The translations under genes were made by a program, and so were the position numbers. Below, piece after piece: positions 9,772 through 18,461 of a stretch of 64,000 nt of DNA. This DNA comes from Sphingobium limneticum (GTDB lineage Bacteria; Pseudomonadota; Alphaproteobacteria; Sphingomonadales; Sphingomonadaceae). Each line of letters opens with the position of its first letter. The stretch's first letter is position 1. The notes under the pieces are model-generated. The model saw nothing but the letters and a program-made list of their open reading frames with translations, was not told the origin of the DNA and made no database searches. The stretch spans positions 1-64,000 of the forward strand of contig NZ_VYPZ01000014.1 of NCBI RefSeq assembly GCF_008710155.1, given 5' to 3'.

Positions 9772-9969
9772 ATGCGAAACCGACCTCTCGTCCTCACCAC
9801 CGAATCGGCCCGCCATCCTTTTCGCCAGCGGCTGCCGGCCCATGTGCTGCGCGTGGCCGAAAAAGGCTCCGCGCGCGCCAGGCGCCTCAGCAATGACGAC
9901 AGCGACTGGAAGCTGTTCGGCCTGAGCTTCGTGGCCTTTTTCACGGCCTTCTACAGCTTCATTTTCTGA
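9772..9969 (+). CDS. Small hypothetical membrane-anchored protein
   Basis: This 65-residue protein has a basic, Arg-rich N-terminal half and one hydrophobic C-terminal helix (KLFGLSFVAFFTAFYSFIF). It occupies the gap between two minus-strand genes, and a tail-anchored layout is plausible. There is no strong ribosome binding site. The upstream TAAA-N7-TTAAC resembles a CtrA box (consensus TTAA-N7-TTAAC), which is an inference from one match. No function can be assigned. Confidence 0.55.
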   Translation: MRNRPLVLTTESARHPFRQRLPAHVLRVAEKGSARARRLSNDDSDWKLFGLSFVAFFTAFYSFIF

Positions 9970-9989
9970 ATAGCGGACCGGGCGCTCGG

Positions 9990-11300
9990 TCAATGGCATA
10001 AGGGCCCGTCACAGGCCTTGTGCAGCGCCCAGGCCATGGCCGCGCAGGGCAGCGTCAATATCGCGACCAGCAGCAACTGCATCACCACCGATACGCCCGC
10101 GATGCTGAGGCCAATGGCGCAGAGCGATCCGATCACCATCGCGCCCGAATTGACGATATTGTTCGCCGCCACGGTGCGCGCCGCTTCGCATTTTTCGACC
10201 GTGGTGGTCAGGAAGGCGTAGAGCGGCACCACGAACATGCCGCCGAACGTCGCGACGCCCAGCAGGCAGAAGGACAGCGGAATGGCGAGCGGATGGGACA
10301 GGAAGCCCGTCAGCGACAGCATCTGGCCATTGGCGGCCGGCGTCCACAGATCGCACACGATGTGGAAGGCGACGATGCACAGGCCCATGCCAATGACGGA
10401 GGCGGGGGCATATTTGGCCGATACATGGCCCTGCAACAGCCGATTGATCGCGATCGAACCGATGGCGATGCCGATCGAGAAGATGGCGAGGAACAGGCTG
10501 GCGACCGGCTTGTCGGCGGTCAGCACATTCTTCACCAGCGGCGGAAACTGGATGAACAGGATGGAGCCTACCGCCCAGAACAGGCTGATCGACATGATAG
10601 CCAGGAACAGGCGGCGGATATGCATCGTGCCGCGCACCAGCCGGACCGAGGACCGGATGATGTGGAAATCGATCGGCTGCGCTTCCAGCAGCGACGGGGC
10701 CGGCGGCACCTTGCGCCCGGCGACATAGCCGATCAGCGCGGTGATGATGATGCCGACGGCGGCGACCTGAACCGGGATGATGCCGGCCAGAATCGTGCCG
10801 GCCAGAATCGCGATATAGGTGCCGGCCTCGACCAGTCCCGTGCCGCCCAACACTTCGTCGTCATGCAGATGCTGGGGCAGGATCGCATATTTGATCGGGC
10901 CGAAGAAGGTCGAGTGGATGCCCATGGCGAAGAGCGCGGCCAGCAGCAGCGGTATGGCCAGCGTATGGATGGCGATCCCGCTCCAGATCAGCGCGAGTCC
11001 CGTCGCGCCCACCACCATGATCCCGATTTCCGCCGCCTTCACCCATCGGATGATGACGGCCTTGTCGCGCTGGTCGGCCAACTGGCCCGACAGCGCGGAC
11101 ATCAGGAAAAAGGGCAGGATGAAGACGCCGGTGGCCAGCGCGCTGAACCAGGTTTCCGACCGTTCGTCGTTATACACCTGATACACGACGAACAGCACCA
11201 TCGCGTTCTTGAACAGATTGTCGTTGAACGCACCCAGCAGCTGAGTGATGAAAAGCGGCAGAAAGCGGCGCTTGTTCAAGAGCCTGAGAGAGGCTTGCAT
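9990..11300 (-). CDS. MFS transporter, LplT-like
   Basis: The 436-residue protein has about 12 membrane helices. The N-terminus, RFLPLFITQLLGAFNDNLFKNA, cut here to its key FNDNLFKNA motif, is characteristic of the lysophospholipid transporter (LplT) branch and of the MFS half of Aas-type fusions. GQLADQRDKA after helix 2 is the MFS loop motif. A role in lysophospholipid import or flipping is inferred from the family; no acyltransferase (Aas) partner is next to it. It is divergent from pgsA, another phospholipid gene. Confidence 0.85.
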   Translation of the reverse strand: MQASLRLLNKRRFLPLFITQLLGAFNDNLFKNAMVLFVVYQVYNDERSETWFSALATGVFILPFFLMSALSGQLADQRDKAVIIRWVKAAEIGIMVVGATGLALIWSGIAIHTLAIPLLLAALFAMGIHSTFFGPIKYAILPQHLHDDEVLGGTGLVEAGTYIAILAGTILAGIIPVQVAAVGIIITALIGYVAGRKVPPAPSLLEAQPIDFHIIRSSVRLVRGTMHIRRLFLAIMSISLFWAVGSILFIQFPPLVKNVLTADKPVASLFLAIFSIGIAIGSIAINRLLQGHVSAKYAPASVIGMGLCIVAFHIVCDLWTPAANGQMLSLTGFLSHPLAIPLSFCLLGVATFGGMFVVPLYAFLTTTVEKCEAARTVAANNIVNSGAMVIGSLCAIGLSIAGVSVVMQLLLVAILTLPCAAMAWALHKACDGPLCH

Positions 11301-11430
11301 GGATAAGGGGGTCTTCTTTCCCGTTAGCGACCGGGGCGGGGTCTAGCCGCTGGCGACGTCCATGTCCAATAGCGTTGAACGGGATACAGTCTGGCTTGTG
11401 CCCCGACCCGGACTGTGGCACTTCGCGGCC

Positions 11431-11994
11431 ATGCTGACGCTGCCCAATTTGCTGACGCTTTCGCGCATCTTCACCGTGCCGCTGCTGGTGGCACTCCTGT
11501 GGCCAGCTGAGCTGGGCGCGCGCTGGACCACCGGCTATGCGCTGGCTTTCGGCCTCTATTGCCTGATGGGCATTACCGACTATTTCGACGGCTATCTGGC
11601 GCGTGCGCAGGGGACCGTATCGAAACTGGGCGTGTTCCTCGATCCGATCGCGGACAAGATCATGGTCGGCGCGGTCATTCTGATGCTGGCGGCGACCCGC
11701 GATATCGCCGGCATCCACATCGCTGCCGCGATGATCATCCTGCTGCGGGAGATCGCGGTGTCGGGCCTGCGCGAATTTCTGGCAGGCTTGCAGGTGTCGG
11801 TCCCGGTATCCCGCCTCGCCAAATGGAAGACGACCTTTCAGATCATCGCGCTGGGCGCATTGATTCTCGCCGGCGCCGTCCCGCATTTCCCCTTCGTGCA
11901 ACTGGTCGGCATCGCCACGCTCTGGGCCGCCGCGATCCTGACGCTGATCACCGGCTGGGATTATCTGCGCGTCGGCATCAAGCATATGGACTGA
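11431..11994 (+). CDS. pgsA: CDP-diacylglycerol-glycerol-3-phosphate 3-phosphatidyltransferase
   Basis: This membrane enzyme makes phosphatidylglycerophosphate, the first step to phosphatidylglycerol and cardiolipin. The CDP-alcohol phosphatidyltransferase signature D-x2-DG-x2-AR-x8-G-x3-D-x3-D is seen as DYFDGYLAR followed by GVFLDPIADK. Four to five membrane helices follow. The reading frame is open back to 11362, but the start at 11431 (MLTLPNLLTLSRI) gives 187 residues and matches the usual family N-terminus. moaD starts 5 bp downstream. Confidence 0.92.
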   Translation: MLTLPNLLTLSRIFTVPLLVALLWPAELGARWTTGYALAFGLYCLMGITDYFDGYLARAQGTVSKLGVFLDPIADKIMVGAVILMLAATRDIAGIHIAAAMIILLREIAVSGLREFLAGLQVSVPVSRLAKWKTTFQIIALGALILAGAVPHFPFVQLVGIATLWAAAILTLITGWDYLRVGIKHMD

Positions 11995-11998
11995 CGGT

Positions 11999-12253
11999 GT
12001 GATCACCATCGTCTATTTCGCTTGGGTCCGCGAAAGCATCGGCCATGACGAGGAGCGGGTGGAACGCCCGGCGCCGGGCGTCACAGTCGCCGACCTAATC
12101 GCGCAGTTGGCCACGCGCGGCGGCGGCTATGCGCAAGTTTTGAGTGATCCCGCCAAGTTGCGCGCCGCGATCGACCAGCGTTTCGTGCCGCTCGACACCG
12201 TGATCGGTGACGCCAAGGAAGTCGCGCTCTTCCCCCCGGTCACCGGCGGATGA
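11999..12253 (+). CDS. moaD: Molybdopterin synthase small subunit
   Basis: The 84-residue ubiquitin-like sulfur carrier ends in the Gly-Gly needed for thiocarboxylation (PPVTGG). It donates sulfur to precursor Z within molybdopterin synthase. The start is GTG at 11999. Its stop overlaps the moaE start by 4 bp (ATGA), so the two subunits are translationally coupled. Confidence 0.93.
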   Translation: MITIVYFAWVRESIGHDEERVERPAPGVTVADLIAQLATRGGGYAQVLSDPAKLRAAIDQRFVPLDTVIGDAKEVALFPPVTGG

Positions 12254-12693
12254 AGCGGGTCGCGATCCAGTCGGCCGATTTCGATGTCGCTACTGAACTG
12301 GCCGCACTGGAAGCGCTCGGCGGCGGCGGCGTGGCCAGCTTTACCGGCATCGTGCGGGGCGAGGGCGGCCTGATCGCGCTGGAGCTGGAACATTATCCGG
12401 CGATGACGGCGGCGCAGGTCGACCGCATCGTGGACGAGGCGCTGGCCCGCTGGCCGCTGCTGGGCGTCAACATCATCCACCGCTTCGGCCGTCTGGAACC
12501 GGGCGCGCGCATCGTCTTCGTCGGCACCGTGTCCCGCCACCGCACCGCCGCGCTGGAAAGCTGCGCCTTCCTGATCGACTGGCTGAAATCCGACGCGCCC
12601 TTCTGGAAGAAGGAGCATTTCGCCGACGGCGCCACCGCATGGGTCGCCGCCCGCGCGGAGGATGAGGCGAAAGCGAAGGGTTGGACGGCTTAG
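12250..12693 (+). CDS. moaE: Molybdopterin synthase catalytic subunit
   Basis: The 147-residue protein is the large subunit of molybdopterin synthase. Typical segments are GGVASFTGIVRGEGG near the N-terminus, LELEHYP, IIHRFGRLEPG, VGTVSRHRTAALESCAFLIDW and the conserved lysine motif FWKKEHF. It overlaps moaD at the start. Its stop overlaps the oxyR stop by 4 bp in a convergent arrangement. Confidence 0.95.
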   Translation: MKRVAIQSADFDVATELAALEALGGGGVASFTGIVRGEGGLIALELEHYPAMTAAQVDRIVDEALARWPLLGVNIIHRFGRLEPGARIVFVGTVSRHRTAALESCAFLIDWLKSDAPFWKKEHFADGATAWVAARAEDEAKAKGWTA

Positions 12694-13619
12694 GCCGCCT
12701 CGGGCAACCGGCAATTGGTCACCGCCGCGTCGCGCAAAATCCCCGCGAGCAGGTGAAATTCCTTCTCGCGCGGACTGTTACGCCGCCACACCAGCGCGAT
12801 ATCGCGCGACGACCGTGCCGAATCCACGGGCCGCGCGGTGATGTTCGTATGCTCCAATATCCCGCTGGCGATCGCCATTTCCGGGATCATCGTCACGCCC
12901 AGCCCATTGTCGACCATCTGGATCAGCGTGTGCAGCGACGTGCCCATCATCGTCGTGCTGGCGCGCAGGTCGGGCCGGTTGCATGCGGCCAGCGCATGGT
13001 CCTTCAGGCAATGCCCGTCCTCCAGCAGCAGCAGCTTGCTCTCATCGATCATGTCCGGGTCGATCCATTCGGGCGGATTGGTCGGCTCGTCCTTGGGGAA
13101 GGCGACATAGAGCCGGTCCTGAAACAGGATTTCGCTCTCCATGTCGCCCATGGGGAAGGGGAGGGCCAGCAGCACGCAATCGACATTGCCATGGCGCAGC
13201 GATTCGATCGCCGCTTGGCTCGTTTCCTCGCGCAGATAGAGTTTGAGTTCGGGCCGATCGCTCCGCAACCGAGGTAGCAGGCGCGGCAACAGGAAGGGGG
13301 CGATGGTCGGGATCACGCTCATGCGCAGTTCCCCGCTCAGCGGCTTGCCCGACGCCTGCGCGATCGCCGCCAGTTCCTCCGCCTCGCGCAGGACGCGATG
13401 CGCCTTCTCCACGATCCGGTCGCCCAGCGCCGTGAAGCGCACCACCCGCCGCGTCCGCTCCACCAAAGTCACGCCGATCAGCGATTCCAGTTCGCGGATG
13501 CCCGCCGACAGGGTCGACTGGGTGACGAAACAACTGTCCGCCGCCTTGCCGAAATGGCCCTGTTCCTTCAGCGCAACCAGATATTGCAGCTGTTTCAACG
13601 TGGGCAGGTAACTGGACAT
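12690..13619 (-). CDS. oxyR: OxyR-type LysR hydrogen peroxide sensor
   Basis: This 309-residue LysR-family regulator has an N-terminal winged HTH (LKQLQYLVALKEQGHFGKAA...TQSTLSAGI). The effector domain carries the redox pair in GHCLKDHALAAC: Cys204 and Cys213, with the same 9-residue spacing as Cys199/Cys208 of E. coli OxyR. That supports a peroxide-sensing disulfide switch rather than a generic LysR protein. No catalase or peroxidase gene is adjacent. The upstream gap contains repeated AGCCGATA-like segments that could serve autoregulation. Confidence 0.92.
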   Translation of the reverse strand: MSSYLPTLKQLQYLVALKEQGHFGKAADSCFVTQSTLSAGIRELESLIGVTLVERTRRVVRFTALGDRIVEKAHRVLREAEELAAIAQASGKPLSGELRMSVIPTIAPFLLPRLLPRLRSDRPELKLYLREETSQAAIESLRHGNVDCVLLALPFPMGDMESEILFQDRLYVAFPKDEPTNPPEWIDPDMIDESKLLLLEDGHCLKDHALAACNRPDLRASTTMMGTSLHTLIQMVDNGLGVTMIPEMAIASGILEHTNITARPVDSARSSRDIALVWRRNSPREKEFHLLAGILRDAAVTNCRLPEAA

Positions 13620-13669
13620 TTATCGGCTTCCTCGATCAGAAAGCCGAATATAAGAGACTCAGCCGATAA
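13620..13669. promoter_or_regulatory. Possible oxyR promoter operator
   Basis: TTATCGGCT (13620-13628) and its complement AGCCGATAA (13661-13669) flank a third related segment, AAGCCGAATA. The block starts 1 bp upstream of oxyR. Spaced half-sites are typical of LysR regulators, but the sequence does not match a known OxyR consensus well, so this is tentative. Confidence 0.3.
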
Positions 13670-14432
13670 GTCCAAGCCATTTAACCACGCCGAATATCGA
13701 CGTCAGCGTCAACACCACGCCCACCGCCGAAAATAATGTGCGCGGTGCGACACGGCGCGCCAGCATCGCGCCGAAGGGCGCGGCCACCACGCCGCCGATC
13801 AGCAGGCCCAGCGTATAGGTGGTAAAGGCTTCCCAGCCCAGATGCAGCAGGAAGGTCAGGCTGATCGCGGTGGTCAGGATGAATTCGACCGTATTGACCG
13901 TGCCGATCGTGTGGCGCGGGCTGGACCCTTGTAGCAGCAGGTTGGACGTCACCACCGGCCCCCAGCCGCCACCGCCCGACGCATCCATGAAGCCGCCGAC
14001 CAGCCCCAGCGGCGTCACCCATTTGGGATCGCGCGGCTTGGGCGGCAGGTGGAATCCGCGCCAGATGAGGTAGAGGCCGATCGACGCCAGATAGATTTGC
14101 ACCAGCGGCTTCACCACCGCGCCGTCGATGTTCGACAACACATAGGCGCCGGTCACGCCGCCGATGACGCCGGGAATGATCAGCTTGGAAAACAGCTTCC
14201 AGTCGACATTGCGGTGCAGGATATGGCTGATCGCCGACACGCCGGTGGTGAAGGTTTCCGCGACATGGACGCTGGCCGACGCGCGGCTGGGCGGCACGCC
14301 CAATGTCAGCAACAACGTGCTGGAAATGACGCCATAGGCCATGCCCAGCGCGCCATCGATCACCTGTGCGCCGAACCCGACCAGGATGAAGGGCCAGATG
14401 TCGCCGAAATTGGCGACCAATGTGTCGATCAT
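13659..14432 (-). CDS. Sulfite exporter TauE/SafE family permease
   Basis: The 257-residue integral membrane protein has about eight helices. The N-terminal half has GFGAQVIDGALGMAYG and the second half GGFMDASGGGGWGPVV, the internal repeat expected for TauE/SafE proteins. Members export sulfite, sulfoacetate or related organosulfur anions. The divergent neighbour is cysE, which makes a sulfur-metabolism role plausible. The exact substrate cannot be read from the sequence. Confidence 0.88.
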   Translation of the reverse strand: MIDTLVANFGDIWPFILVGFGAQVIDGALGMAYGVISSTLLLTLGVPPSRASASVHVAETFTTGVSAISHILHRNVDWKLFSKLIIPGVIGGVTGAYVLSNIDGAVVKPLVQIYLASIGLYLIWRGFHLPPKPRDPKWVTPLGLVGGFMDASGGGGWGPVVTSNLLLQGSSPRHTIGTVNTVEFILTTAISLTFLLHLGWEAFTTYTLGLLIGGVVAAPFGAMLARRVAPRTLFSAVGVVLTLTSIFGVVKWLGLIG

Positions 14433-14612
14433 CCGCTACCCTTCATGTCGTCATGTCTAATTGTCTACTCTCATGATTGGAATATCCTGAACGGCCAAGC
14501 AAGTTTCTATTTATTGCTAAAAAGCGGGCGCGATGTCGCCATCTGGAAAAGACCGGCTCATTCCCTTATATGCGTTGCTCATAACAACGGTTGAAACGAT
14601 CAGGGACGTTCG

Positions 14613-15320
14613 ATGGTGCGCAACCTCATTGCCTATCTGGATTCGGTCAAGAGCCGCGATCCCGCGCCCCGGTCCCGTGCCGAAATCCTGCTCTATCCCG
14701 GCGTCTGGTCGCTGGCCTTCCATCGCGTGGCGCATCGCCTCTACCGCGCCGACCTCTTCTTCCTCGCCCGTGCGGTCAATCATCTGTCGCGCTTCCTGAC
14801 CGGCAACGACATTCATCCGGGCGCAAAGATCGGCAAGCGCTTCTTCATCGACCATGGCTTCACCGTGATCGGCGAGACGGCGGAGATCGGCGACGACGTC
14901 ACCTTGTATCAGAATGTCACGCTGGGCGGCACCGATCCGGCCAACGGCATCGCCGGCAAACGTCATCCGACCCTGCATGACGGCGTGATCGTGGGTTCCG
15001 GCGCGCAGGTGCTCGGCCCGATTCAGGTCGGCGCCCGTGCGCGGGTCGGCGCCAATGCGGTGGTGACCAAGGATGTGGCCGAAGCCGCGACCATGGTGGG
15101 CATCCCCGCCCGCGCGATGCTGGTGGACGTCACCGCCTATCAGCGCGACTTCATGCCTTATGGCACGCCCTGCACCGATTGTTTCGACCCGGAAAAGCAG
15201 AAGCTGGAACTGCTCCAGTGCGAAGTCGAGCAGTTGCAAAAGAGGCTTGCCGAACTGATGGCCGAGAGACAGGATGGGAGCAGCGACGTGCGGCTGTTCA
15301 GGGAGCGTGACCGGGCCTGA
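14613..15320 (+). CDS. cysE: Serine O-acetyltransferase, EpsC type
   Basis: The 235-residue enzyme acetylates L-serine with acetyl-CoA, committing it to cysteine synthesis. A short helical N-terminus is followed by a left-handed beta-helix of hexapeptide repeats (HPGAKIGKRFFIDHGFTVIGETAEIGDDV, of which IDHGFTVIGETA is the signature) and the downstream loop with NVTLGGT. The C-terminal tail (about 195-225) is a Leu/Glu-rich coiled coil. It shares 1 bp with the next gene (TGATG). Confidence 0.93.
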   Translation: MVRNLIAYLDSVKSRDPAPRSRAEILLYPGVWSLAFHRVAHRLYRADLFFLARAVNHLSRFLTGNDIHPGAKIGKRFFIDHGFTVIGETAEIGDDVTLYQNVTLGGTDPANGIAGKRHPTLHDGVIVGSGAQVLGPIQVGARARVGANAVVTKDVAEAATMVGIPARAMLVDVTAYQRDFMPYGTPCTDCFDPEKQKLELLQCEVEQLQKRLAELMAERQDGSSDVRLFRERDRA

Positions 15321-15661
15321 TGACGAATGTGACGCCGTTTCCACAGCATGGGGCGGCCAGCCAGGTCGGGTTCGACCGGCTGGAATTGCAACGGATCATG
15401 GACCTGTACGGCCGCATGGTGTCGGCCGGCCACTGGCGCGACTATGCGATGGACATGGGCCGCGAAGCCGCGATCTTCAGCGCCTTCCGCCGCGCCGCCG
15501 AACGCCCCGAATATCGCATCGAAAAACGACCGGCCCTGCGTAACCGACAGGGCATGTGGACGCTGGTCGGCGAAGGCGGCCAGATATTGAAGCGCGGCCA
15601 GGAATTGCAGGGCGTACTGGCGCCGGTCGAACGCAAACTGCTGCGGATCGTCGAGGATTGA
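15320..15661 (+). CDS. DUF2794 family protein
   Basis: This 113-residue soluble protein matches the alphaproteobacterial DUF2794 family. The conserved core runs from LQRIMDLYGRMVSAGHWRDYAMD to EYRIEKRP and ends in RKLLRIVED. Function is unknown. Its ATG overlaps the stop of cysE by 1 bp, so it is translationally coupled to serine acetyltransferase. Confidence 0.85.
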   Translation: MTNVTPFPQHGAASQVGFDRLELQRIMDLYGRMVSAGHWRDYAMDMGREAAIFSAFRRAAERPEYRIEKRPALRNRQGMWTLVGEGGQILKRGQELQGVLAPVERKLLRIVED

Positions 15662-15690
15662 GTGGCGGGGAAGGGTGGTTTCTTGCCATC

Positions 15691-15928
15691 CCCCCTCCCG
15701 TAAACGGGAGGGGGAACAGTCCGCATCTGGTCGGGAGCAGCCATCTGCTTACCCCTCTCCCTTGAGGGAGAGGGCTGCGCAGACTTGGCAGCTTGCTGCC
15801 TAGTCGAAGCTGGGTGAGGGGGACAGCCTCACAAGAGCCATCTGACCTCGCGCCATCCCCCTCATCCAACTCTGCGTAACCGCTACGCGGTAAGGCTTCG
15901 TATCCTTCTCCCTCTTGGGGAGAAGGGT
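15691..15928. repeat. Composite palindromic repeat array
   Basis: Several hairpins follow one another: CCCCTCCCG/CGGGAGGGG (15691-15714), CCTCTCCC-TTGA-GGGAGAGG (15754-15773), a GGCAGC-TT-GCTGCC core (about 15782-15806) and CCTTCTCC/GGAGAAGG (15902-15928). The GGCAGC core is repeated at about 49679-49704. No gene is visible from 15662 to 16229; this array and the element after it fill the gap. Confidence 0.7.
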
Positions 15929-15989
15929 GTCCCACATCATCCTTCCAATGTAGGATAATCTTTGATCTATCCTGTCGGATGAGCGCGCT

Positions 15990-16222
15990 TCACATCCGTC
16001 TTTCACGCCCCTCCATGATGACCCGCACGGCGCGTCGGTGGCGCGTCGGCGTGATCCGACAGGCGCGCATCCATGATCGAAGTGGCGCTCTGACGGCGCA
16101 TGGGTGGCGCGTCGCCGCTGCTTTGGCGTCGCATGACCGGCGCAAAAGGCCCAAAACAACAGGCCAGCGACGGTGTGAACTTCGCTGGCCTGACCCGATG
16201 GTGACTTTACCGTGACCCTGTA
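15990..16222 (+). other. Unexplained GCGTCGG-rich intergenic element (copy A)
   Basis: The stretch contains a tandem GGCGCGTCGGT repeat near 16030-16052 and many TGGCGC words. It ends in a perfect 10-bp hairpin, AGGCCAGCGA (16161-16170) with TCGCTGGCCT (16182-16191), whose loop includes GGTGTGAACT. A related element is on the opposite strand at about 33130-33380, sharing CGACGGTGTGAACTT plus TGGCCTG with a 3-bp gap. A 78-codon frame (15979-16215) shows no family features and is not accepted as a gene. Confidence 0.45.
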
Positions 16223-16229
16223 CGCCCTC

Positions 16230-17288
16230 TTAAACCGCCGCCCGGTCCAGATAGGGCAGGCGCTGCGTCACCGAATCCGGCAGGCCATGGACGATCCAGG
16301 CGCGGGCATGGTGCCACAGGGCCGAGAGCAGCAGCAGTGCCGATCCGATCACCAGCGCCGTCAGCGCCCAGGACAATTCGACCGCGCCGGCCTGCCGGAA
16401 CAGGGCGTAGAGGGCGAAGAGCACATAGGCGAGGCTGGACACCAGCAGCGCCCGCCGGTCGATCGCCAGTGCGACGAGGCCGAAGGCGACATAGAGCGCG
16501 ACCACCAGCACGGCGCGGCCGACGCTGATCTGATCGCTATCCAGCACGCCCAGCAGATGGAAGAGCGAATGGGCGATCATCGGCGCAGCGGCCAGATGCA
16601 GCCAGAAAGCGACGTCGGACCGGCGCGTGGTGCGTGCCCGGTCGCTCATGTCCCACCACATGGCGAGCGCGAAGATGGCGATGCCGGCCGCCAGCAACAG
16701 CAGAAAGGGCAGGGTGCCGTTGCCGGGCGCCGCCGCCAATATCAGCGTCACGCCCACGCCGGCCGCGGCTGCAGCGCCGACCGCCACGGTGATCGGCACC
16801 ATGAAACGGCGCCAGTGCAGCCATGCGGCCAGCGCGCCCGCTGCCGCCGCGAGGCACAGGATCAACGAGCCGAGGCTGTCGCCCGCGCGCGGAAACATCT
16901 GAATGCCGATCGCGCCGACGGCAAAGGCGGCCCCGCCGACGAAGGCGATCAGCAGCAGGATGGAGGGCAGCGCCATGCGCCGTGTCCGGGTGAAATATTC
17001 GGCCAGGCCCCAACTGACGGCCGCGACCAGCAGGCCGGACATGAAGACAGGCTGATGCTCCGGCGCCCCGAATCGCACGGCATTGCCCAGCCAGCCGACC
17101 GCCAGCAACAGGATGACGCTGGCGATCGACACGAAGATATCGTTGAAGCCGGTCAGCAGCCGGAAATGTTCTTCATCGACCAGCGGCGTGGCGCGCAGCC
17201 CCGCCACATGATCGCGCAATGCCTGCGCCACTTCGGGGCGGATGGCACCCGCCGCTACGGCATCCTGTAAATCGCTTTCGCTATACAT
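16230..17288 (-). CDS. DUF2157-like multi-pass membrane protein
   Basis: The 352-residue protein has a soluble N-terminal helix bundle (MYSESDLQDAVAAGAIRPEV...LRDHVAGLR) and then about ten hydrophobic segments. This layout fits DUF2157-type membrane proteins of unknown function. The frame stays open to 17330, but ATG 17288 is chosen because the N-terminal domain starts there. A TGTATT-N8-AATACA palindrome lies 45 bp upstream. Confidence 0.75.
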   Translation of the reverse strand: MYSESDLQDAVAAGAIRPEVAQALRDHVAGLRATPLVDEEHFRLLTGFNDIFVSIASVILLLAVGWLGNAVRFGAPEHQPVFMSGLLVAAVSWGLAEYFTRTRRMALPSILLLIAFVGGAAFAVGAIGIQMFPRAGDSLGSLILCLAAAAGALAAWLHWRRFMVPITVAVGAAAAAGVGVTLILAAAPGNGTLPFLLLLAAGIAIFALAMWWDMSDRARTTRRSDVAFWLHLAAAPMIAHSLFHLLGVLDSDQISVGRAVLVVALYVAFGLVALAIDRRALLVSSLAYVLFALYALFRQAGAVELSWALTALVIGSALLLLSALWHHARAWIVHGLPDSVTQRLPYLDRAAV

Positions 17289-17333
17289 CGTCCGGCTCCT
17301 CAGCCTGTTCGCATAAGGGGATTTTAGCATTGC

Positions 17334-17353
17334 TGTATTAATACATCAATACA
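17334..17353. promoter_or_regulatory. Operator-like inverted repeat upstream of DUF2157 gene
   Basis: TGTATTAATACATCAATACA is a perfect inverted repeat (TGTATT-N8-AATACA), extended by one flanking C and G. The same layout precedes the PBP gene (9666-9685) and the GIN gene pair (36161-36180). Confidence 0.6.
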
Positions 17354-17410
17354 GTAGATTTTGGCCTTTTTCCCCGGCGCGACCGGTGTTAGCGCCGGGG
17401 AAGATAGAGC

Positions 17411-17507
17411 ATTCTGAAGTCGGCTGGAACAGCCGACGGCTCGCAGAATGCGGTAAACAAAGCAAATTAGAGCATCATCCGATTCAATCTCATCGGATGA
17501 TGCTCTA
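17411..17507. repeat. Two intergenic hairpins upstream of the NMO-like gene
   Basis: The first (17411-17449) has inner arms GTCGGCT/AGCCGAC and outer arms ATTCTG/CAGAAT. The second (17468-17507) has perfect 16-bp arms TAGAGCATCATCCGAT and its complement around an 8-nt loop. Long AGAGCATCATCCGAT-type palindromes are frequent dispersed elements in alphaproteobacteria, so this is more likely a repeat than a gene-specific operator. Confidence 0.7.
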
Positions 17508-17528
17508 GAAGAGAGGAGACATTGGTTC

Positions 17529-18461
17529 ATGACCCTGCCGACATTGCTGGAGGGGCGCCTGGCGCTGCCGCTGATCGGATCGCCGATGTTCATCATCTCG
17601 CAGCCCGCGCTCGTCATGGCGCAATGCCGCGCCGGTATCGTCGGTGCCTTCCCCTCGCTCAACGCGCGGCCGTCCGGCCTGTTCGAGGCGTGGTTGCAGC
17701 AGTTGCAGGCCGAACTGACGGACGCCGACGCGCCCTTCGCCGTCAACCTGATCGTCCATCGCACCAATGCCCGGCTGGAGGAGGATCTGGCGCTCTGCGT
17801 GCAGTATAAGGTGCCGATCGTCATCACCTCCTTGGGCGCGCGTGAGGATGTGAATCAGGCGATCCACAGCTACGGCGGCATCGTCCTGCACGACGTGATC
17901 GACAACCGCTTCGCCCGCAAGGCGATCGAAAAGGGCGCGGACGGATTGATCGCGGTGGCGGCCGGGGCGGGTGGTCATGCCGGCACCCTGTCGCCCTTCG
18001 CGCTGATCCAGGAAATTCGCCAATGGTTCGACGGGCCGCTGGCCCTGTCCGGCTCCATCGCCACCGGCCGTGCCATCGCGGCGGCGCGGATGATGGGCGC
18101 CGACCTTGGCTATATGGGTTCCCCCTTCATCGCCACGACAGAGGCGAATGCCGATCCCGCCTACAAGCAGATGATCGTGGACAGCCATGCAGCCGACATC
18201 GTCTATTCCGACGTCTTCACCGGGGTGAACGGCAATTATCTGCGCCCCAGCATCGTCGCGTCGGGGCTGGACCCCGACGCCCTGCCCAAGGCGAAGGACA
18301 TGGATTTCGCCGCGATGACTGGCGGCGACAAGAAGGCGTGGCGCGACGTCTGGGGTTGCGGTCAGGGTATCGGCGCGGTCGACAAGGTGCAGCCGACCGC
18401 CGATTTCATCGCCGGGTTAAAGGCTGACTACCGTGGGGCTATCGCCGGCTTCACCCTTTAG
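17529..18461 (+). CDS. Nitronate monooxygenase family protein
   Basis: The 310-residue TIM-barrel flavoprotein resembles nitronate monooxygenase/2-nitropropane dioxygenase. Typical segments are LPLIGSPMFIIS at the N-terminus, the FMN-binding region GADGLIAVAAGAGGHAG around residues 138-154, and ALSGSIATGRAIAAARMMGADLGYMGSPF around 172-200. Members oxidise nitronates; some act in enoyl-ACP or other flavin reactions, so the substrate is open. Its 3' end overlaps the convergent hydrolase gene by 45 bp. Confidence 0.85.
   Translation: MTLPTLLEGRLALPLIGSPMFIISQPALVMAQCRAGIVGAFPSLNARPSGLFEAWLQQLQAELTDADAPFAVNLIVHRTNARLEEDLALCVQYKVPIVITSLGAREDVNQAIHSYGGIVLHDVIDNRFARKAIEKGADGLIAVAAGAGGHAGTLSPFALIQEIRQWFDGPLALSGSIATGRAIAAARMMGADLGYMGSPFIATTEANADPAYKQMIVDSHAADIVYSDVFTGVNGNYLRPSIVASGLDPDALPKAKDMDFAAMTGGDKKAWRDVWGCGQGIGAVDKVQPTADFIAGLKADYRGAIAGFTL

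Noticed and set aside
15979..16215. 78-codon frame in the copy A element
   Set aside because: Arg-rich, no start signal or family, and it lies over tandem GC-rich words; treated as a non-coding element.
17468..17507. Specific operator for the NMO-like gene
   Set aside because: The 16-bp-arm hairpin is of a type widely dispersed in alphaproteobacteria, so a gene-specific role is unsupported.
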